A stretch of DNA of 7,703 bases from NCBI GenBank assembly GCA_002361735.1, contig DETS01000056.1, forward strand, positions 47,881 to 55,583. Direction: 5' to 3'. The notes under the pieces are model-generated. The model was not told where the DNA came from. It did no database searches and was given only the letters and a program-made list of their open reading frames with translations. Shown piece by piece: positions 1-5,729 of the stretch. A program made the translations under genes and the position numbers. Within the stretch, counting starts at the first letter, position 1. Every line of letters starts with the position of its first letter. This stretch comes from Lachnospiraceae bacterium UBA3282. Its GTDB lineage: Bacteria; Bacillota; Clostridia; Lachnospirales; Lachnospiraceae.

Positions 1-1241
1 ATAAAAAGATTTACCGTTACATGATCAATACAGAAGAGCTGACGGGGCGGCAGATATGTATGCTTCTATTAGAGCAGAATATCGTTGAGCCGTCTGCAGA
101 AGAAGTTGCCCAGTTTATGGCGGGCAGTATAACGCCTTATACCTTTATGCGTAATCGGATAGAGAATCTGGAGATTACACCGGCACAGCTTGCGCTGGAT
201 CCTTATTCCGGGTCTATTGTGGTCACAGAGGTAAATTCCGGAGAGGTACTGGCGCTTTCCAGCTATCCGAGTTATGATAATAATAAGATGGCCAATGGTG
301 TAGATGCGGCATATTTTGCTGAACTTAGAAATGATCTGTCCTATCCGCTCATCAACTATGCGACCCAGCAGCGGACGGCGCCGGGGTCCACATTTAAACC
401 GGTCTCCGCTACGGCGGGGCTTTTGGAAGGGGTTATCACCACTTCGGATACGATTACCTGTACCGGTGAGTTTGATAAGGTTACGCCATCCCCCAGATGT
501 CATATTTATCCGGGAGCACATGGCTCATTGAATGTCACGGGAGGCATCCAGCGTTCCTGCAACTGGTTCTTTTATGAGGTTGGCTATCGTCTGGGAACGG
601 TAGGCGATATCTACAACGACAATGTGGGTCTAAATAAACTTGCCAAGTATGCGGATATGTATGGTCTGTCAGAACCTTCCGGTGTGGAGATTGAAGAGTA
701 TGCGCCGGAAATTTCCGATCTGGATGCGGTCCGGTCGGCCATTGGACATGGTACTAATAACTATACTACGGCAGGACTTGCGCGATATGTTACAACTATC
801 GCCAATAGTGGAACATGTTATAATTTAACATTAGTAGACAAGATAGAAAACCACAACAGCGGGGCTGTTACAATACATGAAGCCGAGGTAAGAAATCAGA
901 TTGATATGGATCCGGCCTATTGGAACGCCATTCATACCGGTATGCGCAGGGTAGTGGAAGGAAAGCAGTATTTCGCGGATCTTGATGTGGATGTTGCAGG
1001 CAAGACAGGTACGGCGCAGGAGAACAGAAATCGTCCTAACCATGCTTTATTTATCAGTTATGCACCTTATGAAGCACCGGAGATATCCGTGACGGTTCGT
1101 GTGGCGAACGGTTATTCTTCCGACTATGCCGCACAGATTGCAAAGGACGTGTATGAGTATTATTATGGACTGAAAGAGGAAAGTGAGATCATTACCGGTA
1201 CGGCCGGTACGCTGGACGGCGGTGCAATCAGCGCAGATTGA
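1..1241 (+). CDS. mrdA: Penicillin-binding protein 2 (class B transpeptidase), C-terminal part, 5' end outside window
   Basis: This is the D,D-transpeptidase of the elongation machinery, which cross-links peptidoglycan on the outer face of the membrane. The frame is already open at base 3 and the first ATG (base 21) lies inside the protein, so the true start is upstream. Counting from that ATG, all three penicilloyl-transferase motifs are present in order: S123-T-F-K126 (in APGSTFKP, nucleophile S123), S179-C-N181, and K328-T-G-T331. The YPSYDNN segment just before the first motif is typical of class B PBPs. The N-terminal membrane anchor and most of the pedestal domain are missing because of the window edge, not because of a lesion. 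The AIGHG segment has His where PBP2 proteins usually have Gln. The tail (about 390-406) is a Gly/Thr/Ala-rich extension encoded by an imperfect repeat. The rodA gene downstream supports PBP2 rather than the FtsI/SpoVD type. Confidence 0.92.
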   Translation, partial: KKIYRYMINTEELTGRQICMLLLEQNIVEPSAEEVAQFMAGSITPYTFMRNRIENLEITPAQLALDPYSGSIVVTEVNSGEVLALSSYPSYDNNKMANGVDAAYFAELRNDLSYPLINYATQQRTAPGSTFKPVSATAGLLEGVITTSDTITCTGEFDKVTPSPRCHIYPGAHGSLNVTGGIQRSCNWFFYEVGYRLGTVGDIYNDNVGLNKLAKYADMYGLSEPSGVEIEEYAPEISDLDAVRSAIGHGTNNYTTAGLARYVTTIANSGTCYNLTLVDKIENHNSGAVTIHEAEVRNQIDMDPAYWNAIHTGMRRVVEGKQYFADLDVDVAGKTGTAQENRNRPNHALFISYAPYEAPEISVTVRVANGYSSDYAAQIAKDVYEYYYGLKEESEIITGTAGTLDGGAISAD

Positions 1242-1247
1242 TCAATT

Positions 1248-1253
1248 GAGGTG
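1248..1253 (+). promoter_or_regulatory. Ribosome binding site that fixes the minC start
   Basis: GAGGTG lies 6 bases before the ATG at 1260. An in-frame GTG at 1251 is part of this site, so the longer reading (MLNM...) would leave its start inside its own Shine-Dalgarno sequence. The ATG at 1260 is therefore the better start. Confidence 0.7.
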
Positions 1254-1259
1254 TTGAAT

Positions 1260-1940
1260 ATGAAAAATCCCGTTATTATTAAAAGTTTTCCCAATGGTCT
1301 TTCTATTTATCTGGATGGAGAGATGCCCTTCGAGCAGCTGCTTGAGGAAGTGGCTGTGAAATTCAGAGAGTCGGCTAACTTTTTTAAGGATGCTACTATG
1401 GTGGTTTCCTTTGAGGGGAGGGACTTGTCGGATACAGAAGAAAGGCAGATCGTAAACACTATCACGGCAAATTCGGCGTTAAACATTGTCTGTATCATCG
1501 GCAAAAACGAGGAGACAAACAAAAATTATGTGAAAGCGTTACAGAAGCTCTCTTTCCGCCAGGAGGTGATGGAGAACGCCGGACAGTTCTATAAAGGGAC
1601 GCTGAAAGACGGACAGCTTTTGGAGACGGAAAACAGTATTATCGTGCTGGGGGATGTCTATCCCGGCGCCTGTATTGTATCCAGCAAAGACGTGGTTATT
1701 ATAGGCGGTCTTTATGGACAGGCTTATGCCGGCGGAAACGGAGAAGACGGACATTTTGTTGTGGCGCTTGAAATGTCACCGGAAAAATTAAAAATCGGTG
1801 ATTTCAAATATAAGACTTCCGAGAAACAGAGTAAATGGCCGATCAAACCAAAGGTTCAGCCCAAGATTGCTTATGTGAAGGACGCAAGAGTCATAATCGA
1901 GCCGATTACCAAAGAATTACTGAACGACCTGCCGTTTTAA
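1260..1940 (+). CDS. minC: Septum site-determining protein MinC
   Basis: MinC inhibits FtsZ polymerisation at unwanted division sites and is brought to the membrane by MinD. The protein is 226 residues from the preferred ATG. The N-terminal FtsZ-antagonising domain covers about 1-105. The C-terminal beta-helix domain that binds MinD starts near 115 and contains GDVYPGACIV (131-140) and the GGLYGQAYAGG stretch (149-159), both close to the family pattern. The usual RSGQ before the beta-helix is KDGQ here (116-119). The gene starts 18 bases after the PBP2 stop with its own ribosome binding site, so it is probably co-transcribed with PBP2. A structured 101-base gap, not the usual short spacer, separates it from minD. 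The family call is firm; only the exact start is open (1251 or 1260). Confidence 0.93.
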   Translation: MKNPVIIKSFPNGLSIYLDGEMPFEQLLEEVAVKFRESANFFKDATMVVSFEGRDLSDTEERQIVNTITANSALNIVCIIGKNEETNKNYVKALQKLSFRQEVMENAGQFYKGTLKDGQLLETENSIIVLGDVYPGACIVSSKDVVIIGGLYGQAYAGGNGEDGHFVVALEMSPEKLKIGDFKYKTSEKQSKWPIKPKVQPKIAYVKDARVIIEPITKELLNDLPF

Positions 1941-1950
1941 GAAAGGCAGT

Positions 1951-1977
1951 GGAGAAAATTCCTTCGGAATTATCTCC
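1951..1977 (+). repeat. Hairpin 1 of the minC-minD gap; copy A of a 17-base palindromic core
   Basis: The inverted repeat is GGAGA, A, AATTCC, loop TTC, GGAATT, A, TCTCC: 11 base pairs interrupted by one A.A mismatch (1956/1972) and closed by a 3-base loop. The inner 17 bases (1956-1972) are identical to 7679-7695, where the outer stem differs but is again self-complementary. No T-run follows, so it does not look like a classical intrinsic terminator. Role unknown: candidates are an RNA stability or processing hairpin within the operon, or a dispersed palindromic repeat. Confidence 0.85.
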
Positions 1978-2002
1978 GGGAAAATTTCCATGAAATTTTC
2001 CC
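1978..2002 (+). repeat. Hairpin 2 of the minC-minD gap, perfect 11-bp stem
   Basis: GGGAAAATTTC (1978-1988) and GAAATTTTCCC (1992-2002) are exact reverse complements around the loop CAT. The hairpin abuts hairpin 1 with no spacer, and its 5' arm resembles that of hairpin 1 (both are G-rich followed by GAAAATT). It ends 39 bases before the minD ATG and no T-run follows. A short third pairing is possible just downstream, either TCCCC (1999-2003) with GGGGA (2008-2012), which competes with hairpin 2, or CGTC (2003-2006) with GACG (2011-2014). Confidence 0.85.
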
Positions 2003-2041
2003 CGTCAGGGGACGATAACAATTCATCAACGGAGGTTTGCT

Positions 2042-2833
2042 ATGAGTGAAGTGATTGTCGTCACATCAGGGAAAGGCGGGGTAGGAAAGACCACTACTTC
2101 AGCAAACGTTGGTACAGGTCTGGCAGCAATGGGCAAAAAGGTGATTCTGATCGATACGGATATCGGGCTTCGCAACCTTGATGTGGTGATGGGGCTTGAG
2201 AACAGGATCGTCTATAATCTGGTGGATGTGGTGGAGGGAAACTGCCGTATCAAACAGGCTCTCATCCGGGATAAACGCTATCCCACCCTGTTTCTTCTGC
2301 CTTCGGCACAAACCAGAGACAAGACTTCGGTGAATCCCTCACAAATGGTCAAAATGATCAGTCATCTGAAAGATCAGTTTGACTATATCATTCTGGACTG
2401 CCCGGCAGGAATTGAGCAAGGGTTCCAGAACGCTATCGCAGGCGCAGACAGGGCGCTTGTGGTGACAACCCCGGAGGTTTCCGCGATCCGGGATGCAGAC
2501 AGGATCATCGGCCTTCTGGAGGCCAATGAGATACATAAGATAGATCTGATCATCAACCGCATCCGCCATGATATGGTGAAACGAGGGGATATGATGTCCT
2601 CGGAGGATGTGGTGGATATTCTCTCCCTGCCGTTAATTGGTCTTGTTCCCGATGATGAAAATGTGGTGATCGCCACAAATCAGGGCGAGCCCCTTGTGGG
2701 CAGTAATACATTGGCGGGCAAAGCCTATCAGAATATCTGTTACAGAGTTCTTGGCAAAGAAGTTCCTTTTATGGATTTGGAGAGAGGAATTTCGTTCTGG
2801 GCCAGAGTATCAGGTATTTTCCATAAAAGTTAG
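2042..2833 (+). CDS. minD: Septum site-determining protein MinD, membrane-associated ATPase
   Basis: MinD is a ParA/MinD-type ATPase that dimerises with ATP on the inner membrane face, recruits MinC and is released by MinE-stimulated hydrolysis. At 263 residues it has full family length. It has the deviant Walker A GKGGVGKTT (10-18, signature Lys11 and Lys16), the DTDIG switch (38-42), and a Walker B strand ending at Asp119 (FDYIILDCPAG). The C-terminal end, about 248-263 (RGISFWARVSGIFHKS), mixes bulky hydrophobic and basic residues, as expected of the amphipathic membrane-targeting helix. GGAGGT at 2031-2036 sits 5 bases before the ATG. The 101-base hairpin-rich leader behind minC could separate minD/minE expression from minC, but no promoter was recognised there. 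minE follows 11 bases after the stop. Confidence 0.97.
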   Translation: MSEVIVVTSGKGGVGKTTTSANVGTGLAAMGKKVILIDTDIGLRNLDVVMGLENRIVYNLVDVVEGNCRIKQALIRDKRYPTLFLLPSAQTRDKTSVNPSQMVKMISHLKDQFDYIILDCPAGIEQGFQNAIAGADRALVVTTPEVSAIRDADRIIGLLEANEIHKIDLIINRIRHDMVKRGDMMSSEDVVDILSLPLIGLVPDDENVVIATNQGEPLVGSNTLAGKAYQNICYRVLGKEVPFMDLERGISFWARVSGIFHKS

Positions 2834-2844
2834 GAGGGATCAGG

Positions 2845-3108
2845 GTGTTTAAAAATCTTTTAAAGCGGAAAAGCTCAAGAGAAATAGCCAAAGACAGGCT
2901 TAAGATACTGCTTATTTCCGACAGAGTCAACTGTTCGCAGGAGATGATGGAAATGATCAAGAATGATATTGCAAAAGTAATATCCAAATATATGAAGATA
3001 GACACCCAGAGCATGGAGATACAGATTACCAAGACAAGCGGTAAGGGACATAGTCTCAAAAATCCGACCCTCTATGCCAATATACCGATCCTGGATTTGA
3101 AACAGTGA
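2845..3108 (+). CDS. minE: Cell division topological specificity factor MinE
   Basis: MinE activates the MinD ATPase and gives the Min system its spatial specificity. The 87-residue product has the expected parts: an N-terminal basic amphipathic segment (MFKNLLKRKSS), the MinD-contact helix region with the hallmark EIAKDRLKILLISDR (about 13-27), and a C-terminal dimerisation domain with IAKVISKYMKID (about 42-53). The start is GTG, read as Met, 6 bases after AGGAGGG (2832-2838), which itself overlaps the last two bases of the minD stop codon. Close spacing implies co-translation with minD. A true MinE shows this organism uses MinE for MinD control; B. subtilis uses DivIVA/MinJ instead. Whether DivIVA is also encoded cannot be seen in this window. 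Confidence 0.95.
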   Translation: MFKNLLKRKSSREIAKDRLKILLISDRVNCSQEMMEMIKNDIAKVISKYMKIDTQSMEIQITKTSGKGHSLKNPTLYANIPILDLKQ

Positions 3109-3133
3109 TCAGAAGAAAAGGAGAAGACACAGC

Positions 3134-4237
3134 ATGTTAAGGCACTATCACATCAGGGACTATGATTTTAAACTGATCATCTTTGTAGTGGCGCTTACAG
3201 TGATAGGTGTTCTTGCTATCGGCAGTGCAAAGGAGTCTTTGCAGTCCAGACAGATTGCGGGAGCCGTGTTTGGTTTTTTCCTGATGTTGGTCATTTCCCT
3301 GTTTGATTATTCAATCATTCTGCGTTTTTACTGGTTGATGTATGTGGGGAATATTCTGCTTTTGTGGCTGGTGCGGGCCATTGGTGTGGAAGCGGGCGGA
3401 GCCCAGAGGTGGCTGAATCTATTCGGAATTCAGTTTCAGCCTTCGGAAACTGCCAAGATATTATTGATTTTATTCTTTGCACAGTTTATCATGAAACATA
3501 AGGATGAGATGAATTCTCTGCGGATGGTCATTATCTGTGTGCTTTTATTTTTGCCGTCGATTTATCTGATTTATAAACAACCGGATATGTCTACCAGTAT
3601 TATGGTGGTGTTGATGTTCTGTGTACTTTTGTTTGTGGGAGGCATCGGCTGGAAATATATTATCCTGGCGTTTTCGGTAGCGGTTCCTGCTTTTATTATC
3701 ATATTGACGCTGATTTTGCAGCCGGATCAGGAGATTATAGAAGAGTTTCAGCAAAGACGTATTCTGGCATGGCTTTATCCGAAAGAGTATGAGACCACGG
3801 AGGCCTATCAGCAGACCAATTCCGTTACGGCAATCGGCTCCGGTATGCTATATGGGAAGGGGTACAATACCAACGAGATCAGTTCCGTGAAAAACGGAAA
3901 TTTCATCTCCGAGCCGGAAACAGATTTTATTTATGCGGTTATCGGAGAGGAATTTGGATTTGTGGGTGGCTGTACAGTAATTGTGTTATTGATTTTCATT
4001 TCATTTGAATGTATTATGGTAGCTAGAAGAGCAAAAGATTTAGCCGGTACGATCATTGCCTCAGGGGTAGCGGCGCTGATCGGGTTTCAGGGGATGTTGA
4101 ATATCGCTGTGGCCACTGGTGCAAGTCCCAATACAGGGATTCCGCTTCCGTTTGTCAGTTATGGACTGACTTCGCTTGTGAGTCTGTATATCGGGGTGGG
4201 ATTTGTACTGAATGTACGGCTTCAATGCAAAAAATGA
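3134..4237 (+). CDS. rodA: SEDS-family peptidoglycan glycosyltransferase RodA
   Basis: RodA polymerises lipid II into glycan strands in the elongation complex and works with PBP2. The 367-residue protein is strongly hydrophobic throughout, fitting about 10 membrane segments. Recognisable SEDS blocks are GAQRWLNLFGIQFQPSETAK (89-108), KQPD (148-151), AIGSGMLYGKG (233-243) and SEPETDFIYAVIGEEFGF (259-276), where Asp264 matches the Asp known to be essential in characterised RodA proteins. The last block is TGIPLPFVSYGLTSL (334-348). In that signature the second Gly of the usual SYGGS is Leu345, and QPDMSTS has Ser where QPDLGTS is common. FtsW or SpoVE are alternatives, but linkage to PBP2 and Min genes favours RodA. 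AAGGAG (3118-3123) precedes the ATG by 10 bases, and minE ends 25 bases upstream. Confidence 0.9.
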   Translation: MLRHYHIRDYDFKLIIFVVALTVIGVLAIGSAKESLQSRQIAGAVFGFFLMLVISLFDYSIILRFYWLMYVGNILLLWLVRAIGVEAGGAQRWLNLFGIQFQPSETAKILLILFFAQFIMKHKDEMNSLRMVIICVLLFLPSIYLIYKQPDMSTSIMVVLMFCVLLFVGGIGWKYIILAFSVAVPAFIIILTLILQPDQEIIEEFQQRRILAWLYPKEYETTEAYQQTNSVTAIGSGMLYGKGYNTNEISSVKNGNFISEPETDFIYAVIGEEFGFVGGCTVIVLLIFISFECIMVARRAKDLAGTIIASGVAALIGFQGMLNIAVATGASPNTGIPLPFVSYGLTSLVSLYIGVGFVLNVRLQCKK

Positions 4238-4238
4238 C

Positions 4239-4245
4239 AGGGGTG
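4239..4245 (+). promoter_or_regulatory. Ribosome binding site that fixes the mgsA start
   Basis: AGGGGTG lies 6 bases before the ATG at 4252, immediately after the rodA stop (4235-4237). Upstream in-frame ATGs at 4225 and 4234 lack such a site, and the protein from 4252 begins MNIALIAHD, the normal start of the family. Confidence 0.75.
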
Positions 4246-4251
4246 TTGGCT

Positions 4252-4647
4252 ATGAATATCGCATTAATCGCACATGATGCAAAGAAAAAACTGATGCAGA
4301 ATTTCTGTATTGCTTATCGGGGTATTTTAAGTAAAAATGAACTCTATGCTACCGGTACCACAGGAAGACTGATTGAGGAAGTAACAAATCTGACGATCCA
4401 TAAATATCTGGCGGGACATTTGGGCGGTGCCCAGCAAATCGGTGCCCAGATTGAACATAACCAGATCGATCTGGTTATCTTTCTGCGTGATCCGTTGTAT
4501 CCGAAATCTCATGAGCCGGATGTCAATAATGTAGTGATGCTGTGTGACAGACACAATATTCCTTTGGCGACGAATCTGGCTTCGGCGGAACTGTTAATCA
4601 AATCACTCGACAGAGGAGACCTTGAGTGGCGTGAAATGTACAAATAG
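4252..4647 (+). CDS. mgsA: Methylglyoxal synthase homologue with the catalytic Asp replaced by Ala
   Basis: The family converts dihydroxyacetone phosphate to methylglyoxal plus phosphate in the cytoplasm, bypassing lower glycolysis. The 131-residue protein aligns to E. coli MgsA (recalled sequence) without gaps at an offset of 11: H8-D9 match H19-D20, ATGTTG (33-38) is the phosphate-binding loop, D80 matches D91, H87 matches H98 and D90 matches D101. The residue matching Asp71, proposed as the catalytic base in E. coli, is Ala60 (GGAQQIGA instead of GGDQQ; codon GCC at 4429-4431). Activity is therefore in doubt although the fold and most of the phosphate pocket look intact. The C-terminal tail is shorter than in E. 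coli. The gene starts 14 bases after rodA and overlaps the next gene. It may be a weak synthase, a sensor of DHAP or phosphate, or an enzyme with another base. Confidence 0.85.
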   Translation: MNIALIAHDAKKKLMQNFCIAYRGILSKNELYATGTTGRLIEEVTNLTIHKYLAGHLGGAQQIGAQIEHNQIDLVIFLRDPLYPKSHEPDVNNVVMLCDRHNIPLATNLASAELLIKSLDRGDLEWREMYK

Positions 4648-5617
4648 GAAGAGTAAACTGAAAATCAGTGCAGTACTTTTGGCAGGGATGCTGTGCATGA
4701 CAGGGTGTGGCAGCACGAAGTATGACATGCCCTATTCATCCCAGAACAGTGTCAGCAGTTATCAGCTTTTAAACGTTGCAAACCAGGAGACAATTGAACC
4801 TTTTGCTGCTAATTTGTGTGTGGCTGCCAAAGATATTCCGGCACAGGGCATCAGCCTGCCCGATGTGGGGGCAGCGGCGCTCTTTGATTGTAAGAATTTG
4901 GAAACACTCTATGCGAAAAACGTCAATAATCAGATGAATCCGGCCAGCCTGACAAAAGTGATGACAGCGCTTGTAGCTCTGAAAAACGGTTCACCGGATG
5001 ATGTGCTTGTGGCCTCGGAAAATGTGAAGATTACGGAATCGGGTGCAGTATTATGCGGATTGAAACCGGGGGATAAGATGACACTGGATCAGGCGCTCCA
5101 TATTCTGCTTATGTATTCGGCTAATGATGTGGCTGTTTTGATTGCAGAGGGCGTTACAAAAGGTTCTGTGGAAGACTTTGTGGCTTTGATGAATGAGGAA
5201 GCGCAAAGAATTGGCGCCACCAACTGTCATTTCATGAATCCCAACGGACTGACGGAAGAGGGGCATTATGTGACGGCGTATGATCTGTATCTTATCTTTC
5301 AGGAAGCGCTGAAGTATAATCTGTTTAATGAGATCATACAGACCAGCTCTTACAGTACGGTGTATATGGACGGCAATGGGGCGGAAAAGTCCATAGAGAT
5401 AGAGAATTCCAACCTATATCTTCGTGGTGTTTACGACATGCCGTCTAATGTGACTGTGGTGGGCGGTAAGACAGGGACCACCAATGCGGCAGGTCATTGC
5501 CTGATCTTGCTGTCCAGAAGCAGCAGCGGTACGCCCTACATATCGGTTATTATGAAAGATGATTCCAGAGAAAAACTTTATGAGGATATGAGTAATCTTC
5601 TGGGAATTGCCAAATAA
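4631..5617 (+). CDS. D-alanyl-D-alanine carboxypeptidase (S11/PBP5 family), probable lipoprotein
   Basis: This serine carboxypeptidase removes the terminal D-Ala from peptidoglycan pentapeptides outside the membrane. Counted from GTG 4631 (328 residues), the active-site motifs are S106-L-T-K109 (in NPASLTKVMTA), S163-A-N165, and K280-T-G-T283. The N-terminus has basic residues, a hydrophobic stretch (about 12-23) and a lipobox-like MTGC ending at Cys26, so lipid anchoring is likely. The chain stops soon after the catalytic domain, with no C-terminal PBP5-type beta domain or amphipathic anchor. The start is uncertain: GAGGAG at 4613-4618 is 12 bases from GTG 4631 but only 3 from an in-frame TTG at 4622. 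Either way the gene overlaps mgsA by 17-26 bases, suggesting translational coupling. Relatives are named DacA, DacB or DacF; the sequence does not decide which. Confidence 0.92.
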   Translation: MKCTNRKSKLKISAVLLAGMLCMTGCGSTKYDMPYSSQNSVSSYQLLNVANQETIEPFAANLCVAAKDIPAQGISLPDVGAAALFDCKNLETLYAKNVNNQMNPASLTKVMTALVALKNGSPDDVLVASENVKITESGAVLCGLKPGDKMTLDQALHILLMYSANDVAVLIAEGVTKGSVEDFVALMNEEAQRIGATNCHFMNPNGLTEEGHYVTAYDLYLIFQEALKYNLFNEIIQTSSYSTVYMDGNGAEKSIEIENSNLYLRGVYDMPSNVTVVGGKTGTTNAAGHCLILLSRSSSGTPYISVIMKDDSREKLYEDMSNLLGIAK

Positions 5618-5621
5618 AGTA

Positions 5622-5648
5622 CAGAATAACTTTTCTGGTTGTTTTTTT
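5622..5648 (+). terminator. Weak intrinsic terminator candidate after the carboxypeptidase gene
   Basis: CAGAA (5622-5626) can pair with TTCTG (5633-5637), and after GGTTG there are seven T (5642-5648). The stem is only 5 bp and A/T-rich. A longer fold pairing GCCAAA (5609-5614) with TTTGGC (5646-5651), inside GGGAA (5602-5606) with TTCCC (5656-5660), would compete with it. Position and T-run suggest the end of the operon, but read-through is likely. Confidence 0.35.
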
Positions 5649-5667
5649 GGCAGGTTTCCCTTATAAT
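5639..5667 (+). promoter_or_regulatory. Sigma-A-type promoter for the small P-loop gene
   Basis: A perfect -10 hexamer TATAAT (5662-5667) is preceded, after exactly 17 bases, by TTGTTT (5639-5644), a 3/6 match to TTGACA. Transcription would start near 5674, giving a leader of about 55 bases to the ATG at 5730. The -35 overlaps the T-rich terminator candidate of the upstream operon. Confidence 0.55.
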
Positions 5668-5715
5668 AATGAGTAGATGGAGTAAATCGTACAGACTATA
5701 TAAATATCTTACTTT

Positions 5716-5722
5716 AGGAGGG
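5716..5722 (+). promoter_or_regulatory. Strong ribosome binding site of the small P-loop gene
   Basis: AGGAGGG is 7 bases before the ATG at 5730. It is a near-perfect match to the anti-Shine-Dalgarno sequence and supports a well-translated real gene. Confidence 0.75.
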
Positions 5723-5729
5723 TTTTACC

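Noticed and set aside
69..521. Minus-strand open frame of 150 codons opposite the PBP2 gene
   Set aside because: Composition is unlike a real protein, there is no ribosome binding site support, and the + strand carries all PBP2 active-site motifs.
1195..1212. Imperfect direct repeat ACCGGTACG / GCCGGTACG at the 3' end of the PBP2 gene
   Set aside because: Two short copies inside a coding tail of Gly/Thr/Ala; explained by low-complexity protein sequence.
2769..3059. Minus-strand open frame of 96 codons opposite the minD end and minE
   Set aside because: It shadows two well-conserved genes; its hydrophobic look comes from the reverse complement of Lys/Asp/Ile-rich codons.
3431..3452. Inverted repeat CAGTTTC / GAAACTG around an 8-base spacer inside rodA
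   Set aside because: It encodes the conserved QFQPSET block of RodA, so coding constraint explains the bases; no intergenic or regulatory context.
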